From the NCBI RefSeq assembly GCF_900112795.1, contig NZ_FONA01000024.1:1-64000 (forward strand): a stretch of DNA of 64,000 nt, read 5' to 3'. The notes below the pieces were generated by a model. The model was not told the DNA's origin. It did no database searches and was given only the letters and a program-made list of their open reading frames with translations. Origin of the DNA: Thermophagus xiamenensis (GTDB lineage: Bacteria > Bacteroidota > Bacteroidia > Bacteroidales > Marinilabiliaceae). Shown here in pieces: positions 9,724 through 19,242 of this stretch (positions are counted from its first letter, which is position 1; each line of letters starts with the position of its first letter). The translations under genes were made by a program, and so were the position numbers.

Positions 9724-10339
9724 AGATTAAAGGTTTAAAATTAAAAAATAGAACAACAATTATTAATAAAAATCAAAAACACATCCAAATTAATAAATAT
9801 TTTGGATTATTCAATAATATTAACATCAATTTTCTACCACAAAAAATCCCGGCATCAGACAAATAATGACATTTATCATGGTGATTTCGATCTTTTCTTA
9901 AGAGAGGATGGGATTAAATCGAAATTCTGTTACAAAGATAGAACTTTTTGCTTTCAAAAAATAACCTAAGGTATTTTTTTTTGATTTTTATCAGCCTTTG
10001 CCCCTCTCACCTCTCCTATTGTCAATTGCAAAAGTAATATTTTTTCTTTTTATCCCCCAAAAAAGAGGGGGTCAATATTATTTTTTATCTTTTTTCAAAA
10101 AACAATCCCCACAATAAACCAACATTGAGTAACAGCAAAGTTCATTTTTAAATTATAACCCTCAAAAAGGAAATTAACTGGAAATATCCATGCTTTGAAA
10201 AAAATATGGTTATTAATGAATATTTAATAGGCAATAGTGAATAGTATTCAGTGTTTAGCGGAGAATCCTTGGTCATCAAAAAATAGTTTATGAGTCATTA
10301 TTGAGGCAGAGAGAACTTTTGACATTTTTTAACAATAGA
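9724..10339. other. Leader and AT-rich upstream region of the SusCD operon
   Basis: From 9724 to about 9932 this is probably the 5' untranslated leader. From 9965 to 10339 it is AT-rich sequence with no gene that I can support. GGCC-type repeats begin at about 10340. Confidence 0.5.
9933..9940 (-). promoter_or_regulatory. Candidate -7 box for the SusCD operon
   Basis: Minus-strand TATCTTTG, an excellent TAnnTTTG match. A TTTG lies upstream but at only about 14 nt spacing, shorter than usual, so the -33 assignment is uncertain. It predicts a leader of about 200 nt. Confidence 0.5.
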
Positions 10340-11700
10340 GATATTAGGCCAATAGGCGGTTAGGTCAATAGGCGGTTAGGTCAATAGGCTAATAGGCCAA
10401 TGGGCCGTTAGGCCGTTAGGCTAATAGGCCATTAGGTCGTTAGGTCGTTAGGCTGTTAGGCTATTAGGCTATAGGTTGTTAGGCATTTTTTACATCATAC
10501 AATTTATATCTATTATATTTCTATCTTATTTCTACTTATATCTTTTTATGTGGTTTCTGACCGTTAGCCTCTGGCATCTGGCCTCTGGCCTCTGGTTTCC
10601 GGCTTCTGGCTTCTGGCTTCTGGCTTCTGGCTTCTAGCTTCTGGCTTCTGGCCTCTGGCTTCTGACCTCTGGTTTGTTGCATCTAAGCTATAAACATGGG
10701 AGTCCTTCGGACTCCGTATCTAATAGCCTAATGGCCTATTGGCCCAATGGCCTAATTGGCTTCTGGCCTCTGGCTTCTGCGGGCCGGTTCTCCCGCTTCA
10801 GGGGATTGGGGGGTGAGCGGGGGGGGTTGCCTATGGTCTACCTTTCTGCCGCCTCTCCGGGGCTGACAATAAAGGCCGATAGGCTGATAGGTCAATGGGC
10901 CGTTAGGTTGTTAGGCCAATAGGCTATTAGGTTAATAGGCCATTGGGCCGATAGACAATAGAATGTTAGGCCATTTGCACCAAACAATTTATATCTATCA
11001 TATTTCTACCTATATCTATTTATATCCACATATATCTTTTTTCTAGCTTCTGGTTTCTAGCTTCTAGCTTCTGGCTTCTGGTTTCTAGCTTCTAGCTTCT
11101 GGCTTCTGGTTTCTGGCATCTGCTTTGTTGCATCTAATCTATAAACATGGAAGTCCTTCGGACTCCGTATCTAATAACCTAATAGCCTATTGGCCCAATG
11201 GCCTAATTGGCTTCCGGCTTCCGGCCTCTGCGGCCGGTTCTCCCGCTTCAGGGGGTTGGGGGGTGAGCGGGGGTATTTGCCTCTGATCTATCTTTCTGCC
11301 GCCCCTCCGGGGCTGGCGCCACTAGGCCATTAGGCCAATAGGTTGTTAGGCAGATAGGCTATTTTTATCTATTTATATCAACATAAATTTAATATATATC
11401 TAACTTCTAATTTCTGGCTTCTGATCTCTATTTATATCATAAAACTCTCAGTTATTTCCACTGTGTTACACTGTGAAGTCCTCTGTGATACTCTGTGTAA
11501 TTTATTATTTCACAGAGTCACACAGAGGTAACACAGTGTTTCACAGAGTGATATTAGGCCAATAGGCCGATAGGTCAATAGACCCTTAGATATTTATATC
11601 TACTATATTTCCATTTATATCAACTTATATCCTCTTGTTATTTCTGACTTCTGGCCTCTAGCTTCTGACCTCTGTCTTTTGGCTTCCGGCTTCTGAAATC
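10340..11700. repeat. Large composite repeat region upstream of the AAA ATPase
   Basis: At least three successive cassettes: 8-bp arrays (10345-10485, 10860-10975, 11320-11370), period-10 AT arrays, period-7 CTTCTGG arrays (10560-10675; 11040-11125), GGAGTCC-TTC-GGACTCC hairpins (10699-10715 and a mutated copy near 11150), G-rich blocks (about 10800-10830, 11260-11280) and GCCCC-TCC-GGGGC hairpins. At 11450-11552 a different block of CTCTGTG/CACAGAG words forms a long imperfect inverted repeat. Translations of this region are not genes. Confidence 0.85.
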
Positions 11701-11702
11701 AT

Positions 11703-11734
11703 TTTGCCAAATTTATTTTTCAATCGTAAATTTG
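11703..11734 (+). promoter_or_regulatory. Promoter of the AAA/DUF4143 gene
   Basis: TTTG at 11703-11706, a 20-nt spacer, and TAAATTTG at 11727-11734 match the Bacteroidota primary-sigma consensus. It starts where the repeat cassettes end. Confidence 0.55.
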
Positions 11735-11863
11735 TCCGAAATCTTTTATAAGCGTAAAATAATTTGTAAAAATTCAATCGAACAGATAAGCGGAATTGCA
11801 CCTGTCATAGAATAAGTGATTTTAATGGAATTAAATGTGAATTAGAAGACTAAAACCTTAAAA

Positions 11864-13057
11864 ATGTATATACCAAGGACTATCGAAAAAAAAATCAAGG
11901 AACTGTCATTAAAGTATCCGGTGATCACCCTCACGGGACCGCGACAATCGGGGAAATCAACTTTATTACAAAAGAGTTTTCCTGATTATGCTTATGTATC
12001 ACTTGAAGATCCGGATATTCGCCTTTTCGCAGAAGAAGATCCAAGAAGCTTTCTAGAAACGTATCCCGAAAAAACCATATTGGATGAAGTTCAACGAGTG
12101 CCGTCATTGTTTTCTTATCTCCAAACCCATGTTGACCGCCAAAACCGGGAAGGGTTATACCTACTGGCAGGTTCTCATAATTTTTTATTAATGCAAAAAA
12201 TCAGTCAGTCGCTAGCCGGACGAACCGCTATCTTAAAGTTGCTTCCCTTTTCTCATGAAGAAATGCGTACCGTTTCTCTCGTCGACCCAAATACAGACAT
12301 AGAAATCTTTAACGGTAGTTATCCACGTTTGTACGACAAAAAAATATTTCCTACCGACTTCTATCCCTATTATCTACAAACATATATAGAACGAGACGTT
12401 CAACAAATAAAGAATATAGGCAATTTGAACAAATTTGTGCGTTTTATAAAATTGTGTGCCGGCCGTATAGGTCAGCTTCTAAACCTCTCGTCATTAGCAA
12501 ATGATTGTGATATAGCAGTATCCACCGCCCAGCAGTGGATATCGGTACTGGAAGCCAGTTATGTAATTTATCTTTTGCCGCCCAATCATAAAAATTATTC
12601 CAAAAGAGTAGTTAAAACTCCCAAACTATATTTTCATGATACAGGTCTGGCTTGTTCACTATTATCACTAACTTCGTCAGAACAACTCATTAACCATTAC
12701 CATCGGGGTGCGCTGTTTGAAAACCTGGTAATAAATGAGTTTTTCAAATTCTTTACTCACCGGGGTATGGTCCCTCCCTTCTCGTTCTGGCGCGATAAAA
12801 CCGGTAATGAAATAGATTTAATCATAGAATTCAACAACAGGTCAATAGCTATTGAAATCAAATCAGGAAAAACCCTAACACCACAGTATTTCAGTAACCT
12901 TAAAAAATGGAGTAAACTTTCAGAAACACCCATAAACGACCTTTTCGTGATTTACAACGGCAACCAAAATATTAAAACTGCAAATGGGAACTTGCTCGCA
13001 TGGCAAAAGCTTAATATAAATACAATTGTAAAACAAGCAGAAGTGAACAGGCCATAA
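11864..13057 (+). CDS. AAA ATPase with DUF4143 domain
   Basis: 397 residues. The Walker A motif GPRQSGKST is at 25-33, a Walker B-like TILDEVQ is near 80-86, and a sensor-like LLAGSHN follows. The second half has the DUF4143 pattern: a winged-helix-like segment (LSSLANDCDIAVSTAQQWISVLE), YFHDTGLACSLL, GALFENLVINEFFK and a PD-(D/E)XK-like WRDKTGNEIDLIIEF with IAIEIKSGK. Members are widespread accessory ATPases with no settled role. The ORF ends in repeat DNA: the last residues (NRP) and the stop come from an AGGCCATAA sequence of the 8-bp array type. The gene lies between direct copies of the same repeat cassette. Confidence 0.9.
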   Translation: MYIPRTIEKKIKELSLKYPVITLTGPRQSGKSTLLQKSFPDYAYVSLEDPDIRLFAEEDPRSFLETYPEKTILDEVQRVPSLFSYLQTHVDRQNREGLYLLAGSHNFLLMQKISQSLAGRTAILKLLPFSHEEMRTVSLVDPNTDIEIFNGSYPRLYDKKIFPTDFYPYYLQTYIERDVQQIKNIGNLNKFVRFIKLCAGRIGQLLNLSSLANDCDIAVSTAQQWISVLEASYVIYLLPPNHKNYSKRVVKTPKLYFHDTGLACSLLSLTSSEQLINHYHRGALFENLVINEFFKFFTHRGMVPPFSFWRDKTGNEIDLIIEFNNRSIAIEIKSGKTLTPQYFSNLKKWSKLSETPINDLFVIYNGNQNIKTANGNLLAWQKLNINTIVKQAEVNRP

Positions 13058-14072
13058 TAGTTATGCCTGACAGGCCATTAGGCGGGTAGGCTATTGGGCC
13101 GATAGGCTAATAGGCCATTAGGCAATAGAATGTAAGACTAAATTTGCACCAAACAATTTATATCTATCATATTTCTACCTATATCTATTTATATCCACAT
13201 ATATCTTATTTTCTAGCTTCTGGTTTCTAGCTTCTAGCTTCTGGCTTCTGGTTTCTAGCTTCTGGTTTGTTGCATCTAAGCTATAAACATGGGAGTCCTT
13301 CGGACTCCGTATCTTATAGCCTAATAGCCTATTGGCCCAATGGCCTAATTGGCTTCCGGCTTCCGCGGGCCGGTTCTCCCCCTTCAGAGGGTTGGGGGGT
13401 GAACGAGGGTGATTGCCTCTGATCTATCTTTCTGCCGCCCCTCCGGGACTGGAATAGGCCGTTAGGCTGATAGGCCAATGGGCCGTTAGGTTGTTAGGCC
13501 AATAGGCTATTAGGTTAATAGGCCATTGGGCCGATAGACAATAGAATGTTAGGCCATTTGCACCAAACAATTTATATCTATCATATTTCTACCTATATCT
13601 ATTTATATCCACATATATCTTTTTTCTGGCTTCTGGTTTCTGGCATCTGGTTTCCGGCTTCTGGTTTGTTGCATCTAAGCTATAAACATGGGAGTCCTTC
13701 GGACTCCGTATCTTATAGCCTAATAGCCTATTGGCCCAATGGCCTAATTGGCTTCCGGCTTCCGCGGGCCGGTTCTCCCCCTTCAGTGGGTTGGGGGGTG
13801 AGCGGGGGTGTTTGCCTCTGATCTATCTTTCTGCCGCCCCTCCGGGGCTGGAATAGGCCGTTAGGCTGATAGGCCAATGGGCCGTTAGGTTGTTAGGCCA
13901 ATAGGCTATTAGGTTAATAGGCCATTGGGCCGATAGACAATAGAATGTTAGGCCATTTGCACTAAACAATTTATTTCTATCATATTTCTAACTATATCTA
14001 TTTATATCCACATTTATCTTTTTTCTGGCTTCTAGCTTCTAGCTTCTGGCTTCTGGCTTCCGGCTTCTGAAA
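13058..14072. repeat. Three tandem composite repeat cassettes
   Basis: Cassettes about 0.4 kb long follow each other, each with an 8-bp array, the motif TTTGCACCAAACAATTT, a period-10 AT array, a period-7 CTTCTGG array, the GGAGTCC hairpin (13292-13308; 13691-13707), an 8-bp array of opposite orientation, a G-rich block and the GCCCC hairpin. The unit starting at 13451 recurs at 13850 (399 bp offset) with few differences. The array ends next to the thrS promoter. Confidence 0.85.
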
Positions 14073-14077
14073 TCCCT

Positions 14078-14108
14078 TTTGCATCGTTCTATATTATCAC
14101 TATCTTTG
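14078..14108 (+). promoter_or_regulatory. thrS promoter
   Basis: TTTG (14078-14081), a 19-nt spacer, then TATCTTTG (14101-14108): a near-ideal Bacteroidota promoter, giving a leader of roughly 35 nt before thrS. It lies immediately after the last CTTCTGG repeat. Confidence 0.75.
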
Positions 14109-14150
14109 CGAGTCATACTATAATAATATATAAGCAATAAAAACTATCCG

Positions 14151-16088
14151 ATGATAAAAATAACATTACCAGATGAATCGGTTCGAGAGTATCCGGCCGG
14201 CATAACGGGCCTGGAAATAGCCCGCGACATTAGCCCCCGTCTGGCTAAAGAAGTGCTGGCCATAACGGTGAATGATCAGTTGTACGATCTTCATCGGCCG
14301 ATAAATGAAGATGCCAAAATTAAACTTCATAAGTGGGAAGATGCCGAAGGAAAACATGCTTTCTGGCACTCATCGGCCCATTTGATGGCCGAAGCATTGG
14401 AAGCCCTTTATCCGGGCATAAAGTTCGGCATTGGCCCTGCCATCGAAAACGGTTTCTACTATGATGTGGATACAGGAGAACAAACCATTACCGATGCCGA
14501 CCTTCCCAAAATAGAAAAAAAGATGATAGAGCTTGCCCGACAAAAAGAAGAATATAAGCGTCGGGAAGTGCCGAAACAGGAAGCTTTACAATATTTCGAA
14601 GCCAAAGGCGACCCCTATAAAGTGGAACTGCTAAGTGAGTTGGAAGATGGAACAATCACGTTCTATCAACAGGGTAATTTCACGGACCTATGTCGAGGCC
14701 CTCACCTGCCCAGTACGGCTCCTATCAAAGCCATCAAACTGCTTAGTATTGCGGGAGCATATTGGCGTGGAGATGAAAAACGCAAACAGCTGACCCGTAT
14801 TTACGGTATATCTTTCCCAAAACAAAAAATGCTGGATGAATATCTACAAAAGCTGGAAGAAGCACAAAAGAGGGATCACCGAAAGCTGGGGAAAGAGCTG
14901 GAACTGTTTGCTTTCTCGCAACGCGTAGGTCAGGGACTACCCTTGTGGCTACCTAAAGGTGCCAAATTGCGTGAGCGGCTGGAAAACTTTTTAAAGAAAG
15001 TGCAGGTAAAATACGGTTACGAGCAGGTTATTACACCGCATATCGGACAAAAAGAGTTGTACGAAACTTCGGGCCATTATGCCAAATATGGTGCCGACTC
15101 GTTTCAACCCATTAAAACCCCAAACGAAAATGAAGAATTCCTGCTCAAACCCATGAATTGCCCGCACCATTGCGAAATTTACAAGGTAAAACCACGGTCG
15201 TACCGTGACCTGCCCCTTCGATTAGCAGAATTTGGCACGGTTTATCGTTACGAACAAAGCGGAGAACTACACGGTTTGACCAGGGTACGTGGTTTTACGC
15301 AAGACGATGCCCACATTTTTTGTCGTCCCGACCAGTTAAAAGATGAGTTTAAAAAAGTTATCGATATCATCTTTTACATCTTTAAAGCATTAGACTTTAA
15401 AGAGTATACAGCACAGATATCGCTGCGCGACCCCGATAATAAGGAAAAATACATCGGGAGCGATGAAAATTGGGAAAAAGCCGAACAAGCCATCATAGAA
15501 GCTTGCCGGGAAAAAGGCCTTCAAACCGTAGAAGAACTTGGAGAAGCAGCCTTTTACGGTCCGAAGCTTGATTTTATGATTCGCGATGCCATCGGTCGTA
15601 AATGGCAGCTGGGAACCATACAGGTTGACTACAACCTTCCGGAACGCTTTGAGCTGGAATACATTGGCGAAGATAACCAACCTCACAGACCTATAATGAT
15701 TCACCGTGCCCCGTTTGGCAGCATGGAACGCTTTGTTGCGGTATTAATAGAACATACGGCCGGAAAATTCCCGCTATGGCTCACACCCGAACAGGCAGTT
15801 ATCCTGCCTATAAGTGAAAAATATAACGATTACGCAAAAAATGTTTTAAATTTGCTGAATAATTCCGATATTCGCGCAGTGATTGACGACCGTAACGAAA
15901 AGATAGGTAAAAAGATACGCGACAATGAACTCAAGCGCATCCCTTACCTGTTAATTGTAGGCGAAAAAGAAGCCGGCGAAAACCTCGTTTCGGTGCGTCG
16001 TCAGGGCCAAGGTGATAAAGGGGTGATGACCATTGATGACTTTATTAAGTTCATTCATGAAGAAGAACAAAAAGAGCTCGCCCAATAA
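14151..16088 (+). CDS. thrS: Threonyl-tRNA synthetase
   Basis: 645 residues, the usual full length. An N-terminal TGS domain (1-60) is followed by the editing domain with [11 protein letters not shown] (HxxxH metal site) and CRGPHL, then the class II catalytic core with MNCPHH from residue 335 (Zn-binding Cys337), the [21 protein letters not shown] region, and the motif 3 area APFGSMERF. The C-terminal anticodon-binding domain follows ([15 protein letters not shown] to the end). It charges tRNA-Thr in the cytoplasm. It precedes infC-rpmI-rplT, a classic translation-factor cluster, with 229 bp to infC. Confidence 0.98.
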   Translation: MIKITLPDESVREYPAGITGLEIARDISPRLAKEVLAITVNDQLYDLHRPINEDAKIKLHKWEDAEGKHAFWHSSAHLMAEALEALYPGIKFGIGPAIENGFYYDVDTGEQTITDADLPKIEKKMIELARQKEEYKRREVPKQEALQYFEAKGDPYKVELLSELEDGTITFYQQGNFTDLCRGPHLPSTAPIKAIKLLSIAGAYWRGDEKRKQLTRIYGISFPKQKMLDEYLQKLEEAQKRDHRKLGKELELFAFSQRVGQGLPLWLPKGAKLRERLENFLKKVQVKYGYEQVITPHIGQKELYETSGHYAKYGADSFQPIKTPNENEEFLLKPMNCPHHCEIYKVKPRSYRDLPLRLAEFGTVYRYEQSGELHGLTRVRGFTQDDAHIFCRPDQLKDEFKKVIDIIFYIFKALDFKEYTAQISLRDPDNKEKYIGSDENWEKAEQAIIEACREKGLQTVEELGEAAFYGPKLDFMIRDAIGRKWQLGTIQVDYNLPERFELEYIGEDNQPHRPIMIHRAPFGSMERFVAVLIEHTAGKFPLWLTPEQAVILPISEKYNDYAKNVLNLLNNSDIRAVIDDRNEKIGKKIRDNELKRIPYLLIVGEKEAGENLVSVRRQGQGDKGVMTIDDFIKFIHEEEQKELAQ

Positions 16089-16215
16089 GGTTTGTCACTT
16101 AAAAAGTGCAAAGCCGGCCTGACGAAGTCCAGTGGTTAAGCGTTGCAATAACAGATTTTTAAGTTAATACAGATAAAAAATTGCCATAAATCACGTGTGG
16201 TAATTCAATTAAGTT

Positions 16216-16223
16216 TATTTTTG
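16216..16223 (+). promoter_or_regulatory. Candidate -7 box for infC-rpmI-rplT
   Basis: TATTTTTG fits TAnnTTTG and lies about 95 nt before the proposed infC start. The -33 region is poor, so this could also be chance in an AT-rich gap. Confidence 0.35.
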
Positions 16224-16301
16224 CAGCAAATAATTATTTTTTTGCAAAGCAAATAAAACTTACTTTTGAATTTTATAGATAAATAAATGTCTAACTAAAA
16301 T

Positions 16302-16310
16302 AAAGGAGGA
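16302..16310 (+). promoter_or_regulatory. infC: Strong Shine-Dalgarno that sets the infC start
   Basis: AAAGGAGGA at 16302-16310 is a near-perfect anti-16S match, unusual in Bacteroidota, which mostly lack such sites. An in-frame ATA at 16318 is 8 nt beyond the GG core, the ideal distance; no ATG, GTG or TTG occupies that window in the IF-3 frame. Confidence 0.75.
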
Positions 16311-16317
16311 TTTAGAT

Positions 16318-16872
16318 ATAGGAAGACCAAGAACACATACCGGACGTAATGCCAAAGATGAAATACGGTACAGGATAAACCATCAAATTTCTGTACCACA
16401 GGTGCGTTTGGTGGGAGATAACATTGACGAACCAGGAATTTATCCGACAAGGGAAGCCTTAAAACTGGCTGATGAAATGGAACTGGATTTGGTAGAAATA
16501 TCCCCAAATGCCGATCCGCCCGTTTGTCGGATTATTGATTATCAAAAGTTTCTCTATCAACAGAAAAAAAGACAAAAGGAACAGAAGCAAAAGCTTGCGC
16601 AGGTCACGGTTAAAGAGGTGCGATTCGGACCTAATACCGACGACCATGATTACAACTTTAAATTGAAGCATGCCGAAAAATTCCTTAGAGACGGCGATAA
16701 AGTAAAAGCCTATGTCTTTTTTAAGGGTCGAAGTATTCTGTTTAAAGATAAAGGCGAAATATTATTGCTGCGTTTAGCCCAAGACCTGGAAGAGGTGGGA
16801 AAAGTAGAGCAATTGCCTCGTCTGGAAGGAAAACGCATGACCATGTTCCTGGCACCCAAAAAGAAGAAATAA
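16318..16872 (+). CDS. infC: Translation initiation factor IF-3 (apparent ATA start)
   Basis: From ATA at 16318 the product has 184 residues, normal for IF-3. It carries [18 protein letters not shown], which the family needs at the N-terminus, then [38 protein letters not shown] and the C-domain ([18 protein letters not shown] through [14 protein letters not shown]). The first common start codon in frame, GTG at 16402, would delete the conserved RINHQI segment, so it is unlikely. A strong Shine-Dalgarno sits at the right distance from ATA. Rare initiation codons (AUU in E. coli) are known to let IF-3 repress its own synthesis; the same logic is inferred here. rpmI follows after 25 bp. Confidence 0.85.
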   Translation: MGRPRTHTGRNAKDEIRYRINHQISVPQVRLVGDNIDEPGIYPTREALKLADEMELDLVEISPNADPPVCRIIDYQKFLYQQKKRQKEQKQKLAQVTVKEVRFGPNTDDHDYNFKLKHAEKFLRDGDKVKAYVFFKGRSILFKDKGEILLLRLAQDLEEVGKVEQLPRLEGKRMTMFLAPKKKK

Positions 16873-16897
16873 TTTGTAATTTCAAATATATTGAACG

Positions 16898-17095
16898 ATG
16901 CCAAAAATGAAAACAAATTCCAGTGCCAAGAAACGGTTTGTGCTGACCGGCACCGGAAAAATTAAGCGGAAACACGCTTTTAAAAGTCACATCCTGACGA
17001 AAAAAGCGAAAAAAAGGAAACGGAATTTGACTTATTTTGGGGAGGTACATCAAGCCGACCGCAATAACGTCAAGATATTACTTGGAATGAAGTAA
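16898..17095 (+). CDS. rpmI: 50S ribosomal protein L35
   Basis: 65 residues, very basic, with the L35 start [14 protein letters not shown] and the [11 protein letters not shown] and [10 protein letters not shown] segments. It is a component of the large ribosomal subunit. It lies between infC (25 bp upstream) and rplT (104 bp downstream), the normal order. The rpmI-rplT gap contains a small potential hairpin (CCTCGCCATAGAGG near 17157), but I see no proven L20 operator. Confidence 0.97.
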   Translation: MPKMKTNSSAKKRFVLTGTGKIKRKHAFKSHILTKKAKKRKRNLTYFGEVHQADRNNVKILLGMK

Positions 17096-17199
17096 TCTTC
17101 CGTTTCGTAATTTAATTCTATTATCGTTTAACCTGAATGACTTAGCTCAAAAGTTCCTCGCCATAGAGGACGCTAACCATTCTAAAAAACAGTAAAAAA

Positions 17200-17553
17200 A
17201 TGCCTAGATCAGTAAATGCTGTTGCTTCAAGAGCACGAAGAAAAAAGGTGATGAAACTCACCAAAGGCTATTTCGGTCGTCGTAAAAATGTGTGGACCGT
17301 AGCCAAAAACGCATGGGAAAAAGCAATGCTTTATGCGTATCGCGACCGCAAAGCCAAAAAACGTAATTTCCGGTCCCTCTGGATTCAGCGTATCAACGCT
17401 GCCGCAAGACTCGAAGGTATTTCTTACAGCCGCCTGATGGGACTCATGAAACAACAAAACATAGAAATTAACCGAAAAGTACTGGCCGACCTGGCGGTTA
17501 ATCACCCCGAAGCCTTTAAAGCGGTGGTGAAAAAAGCTTTGAACAAGAACTAA
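17200..17553 (+). CDS. rplT: 50S ribosomal protein L20
   Basis: 117 residues beginning [20 protein letters not shown], with [20 protein letters not shown] and the C-terminal [22 protein letters not shown]. It binds 23S rRNA early in assembly and in other bacteria represses its own operon. It is last in the infC cluster and followed 21 bp later by a strong terminator. Confidence 0.98.
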   Translation: MPRSVNAVASRARRKKVMKLTKGYFGRRKNVWTVAKNAWEKAMLYAYRDRKAKKRNFRSLWIQRINAAARLEGISYSRLMGLMKQQNIEINRKVLADLAVNHPEAFKAVVKKALNKN

Positions 17554-17574
17554 AGACTTCAGATAATGTTTCTT

Positions 17575-17610
17575 AAAACCTCGTGCTCCTTAAAAGTACG
17601 AGGTTTTTTA
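17575..17610 (+). terminator. Intrinsic terminator after rplT
   Basis: A 10-bp perfect stem AAAACCTCGT / ACGAGGTTTT with a 13-nt loop and a T-run. It closes the infC-rpmI-rplT operon just before repeat DNA begins. Confidence 0.9.
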
Positions 17611-17627
17611 TATAAAATATTTAAGGT

Positions 17628-18052
17628 CAATAGGTTATCAGACCATTAGGCTGTTAGGCCGTTAGGTTGTTAGGCCAATAGGCCATTAGGTCGCTGGGCT
17701 ATTAGGCTATTAGGCTATTAGGCTATTAGGCTGTTAGACCGTTGGGCCAATAGGCCATTAGGCTATTAGGCCGTTAGGCTATTAGGCTGATTTTGCAGCA
17801 TGCAATTTATATCCACATATATCTTTTTTCTGGCATCTGGCATCTGGCTTCTGACATCTGGCTTCTAGCTTCTGACCTCTGGCCTCTGGCTTCTGACCTC
17901 TGGTTTGTTGCATCTAAGCTATAAACATGGGAGTCCTTCGGACTCCGTGTCTAATAGCCTAATGACCCAATGGCCTAATTGGCTTCCGGCTTCCGCGGGC
18001 CGGCGCACCCCCTTCAGAGGGTTGGGGGGTGAGCGAGGATATTTGTTTCCGG
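17628..18052. repeat. Composite repeat cassette between rplT and dapB
   Basis: An 8-bp array in TTAGGC orientation (17630-17800), a short AT array, a period-7 CTTCTGG array (17828-17908), the GGAGTCC-TTC-GGACTCC hairpin at 17930-17946, a short opposite-orientation 8-bp array, then a G-rich block (18005-18040). There is no gene in it. Confidence 0.85.
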
Positions 18053-18122
18053 CTTCCTTCCTGAAGATAAAAAAATTGAAATCTCCCGTAAATACTTAAA
18101 AATAAATCCAGGAGTATTTTGC

Positions 18123-18130
18123 TATCTTTG
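18123..18130 (+). promoter_or_regulatory. Candidate -7 box for dapB
   Basis: TATCTTTG matches TAnnTTTG exactly, about 165 nt before the dapB ATG. No clear TTTG at -33. Confidence 0.4.
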
Positions 18131-18295
18131 TCTCCGGTAGATTATATTTTTATAAATATCACCGAAAGGAACCAGCATGATAATAATTGAACAAAAACAG
18201 ATATATTAAGCACAACCTTAAGGGTTTTATCTCAGCATTAAAACAGACATTTAAAATATATTTTAATAATTATAAGACCACAAAAGCACTCCGAC

Positions 18296-19015
18296 ATGAA
18301 AATAGCATTAATTGGATATGGAAAAATGGGAAAAGAAATAGAAAAAGTGGCACAATCACGCGGACATGAAATCGTTGCACGCATCGACCCGGCTGCTACG
18401 GGTGAAAGCTTTGACGACGGCGGATTTCAATCAGCTGATGTTGCCATTGAATTTACCGCTCCCAGGGTAGCTTTTTCCAATTATTTGAAATGTTTTGAAT
18501 ATAACAAGCCGGTTGTTTCAGGTACTACCGGATGGCTCGATAAACTACCCGAGATAAAAAAAGCGTGTAGCAACAATCAACAAACTTTTTTCTATGCATC
18601 TAATTTTAGTATCGGGGTTAATATCTTGTTCGAACTGAATCGTCGCCTTGCACAAATTATGAATGACCGCGATGAATATGATGTGGAAATTACCGAAGTA
18701 CATCATACTCAAAAGTTGGATGCTCCCAGTGGCACTGCCATATCGCTGGCTCAGGACATCATTGATAATATAGACCGAAAAAAAGACTGGAAACTCGATA
18801 AAACCGACACAGATACCGACCTGTTGATAAAAGCCAAACGCGAAGGTGACATACCCGGAATTCATACCGTAAAATATGAATCGGAAATCGACGAAATCAC
18901 CATTCATCATAGTGCCAAATCTCGAAAAGGCTTCGCTCTTGGCGCGGTTCTTGCCGCCGAATTTACCATCAATAACAAAGGCTTTCTTACCATGAAAGAT
19001 ATGTTAAAATTTTAG
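18296..19015 (+). CDS. dapB: 4-hydroxy-tetrahydrodipicolinate reductase
   Basis: 239 residues. The N-terminal nucleotide-binding Rossmann motif is GYGKMG (7-12). VVSGTTGW at 73-80 and the catalytic stretch EVHHTQKLDAPSGTA (His136/His137, with Lys140 and the substrate-binding SGT) are intact. It performs the NAD(P)H reduction step of the lysine/diaminopimelate pathway needed for peptidoglycan. The length is at the short end usual for Bacteroidota DapB. It leads the cluster with the two signal peptidases and WbqC, with a 227-bp AT-rich gap before the first lepB, so a separate promoter for lepB is possible. Confidence 0.95.
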   Translation: MKIALIGYGKMGKEIEKVAQSRGHEIVARIDPAATGESFDDGGFQSADVAIEFTAPRVAFSNYLKCFEYNKPVVSGTTGWLDKLPEIKKACSNNQQTFFYASNFSIGVNILFELNRRLAQIMNDRDEYDVEITEVHHTQKLDAPSGTAISLAQDIIDNIDRKKDWKLDKTDTDTDLLIKAKREGDIPGIHTVKYESEIDEITIHHSAKSRKGFALGAVLAAEFTINNKGFLTMKDMLKF

Positions 19016-19242
19016 TCTGTATTGATGGCTTTTATCAATAATTTGTTTCCTAATTTTAGCAATGGTTTATTGGGCTTTTAGCCTATGCGGTCAATAAACT
19101 TTTTATGGGACTTAAATACTTAACCAAAATCACTAAAAACTGAAACAAAAATCAATTAACAACCGGACAAAACCTTGTTTTTTAATTCCTCAAAATATAA
19201 ATCAATAAAATATCACGTTTACAAAATAATCAACAAACAACA

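Noticed and set aside
10674-10922. Apparent proteins starting MLHLSYKHGSPSDSVS at several sites (10674, 13546, 17905)
   Set aside because: The same peptide recurs because the GTTGCATCTAAGC...GGAGTCC module is repeated; there is no conserved gene around it.
16402-16872. infC starting at GTG 16402
   Set aside because: It would delete the conserved N-terminal IF-3 segment and ignores the strong Shine-Dalgarno upstream.
18187-18369. 60-residue open frame overlapping the dapB start
   Set aside because: It overlaps dapB in another frame, with AT-rich low-complexity residues; most likely chance.
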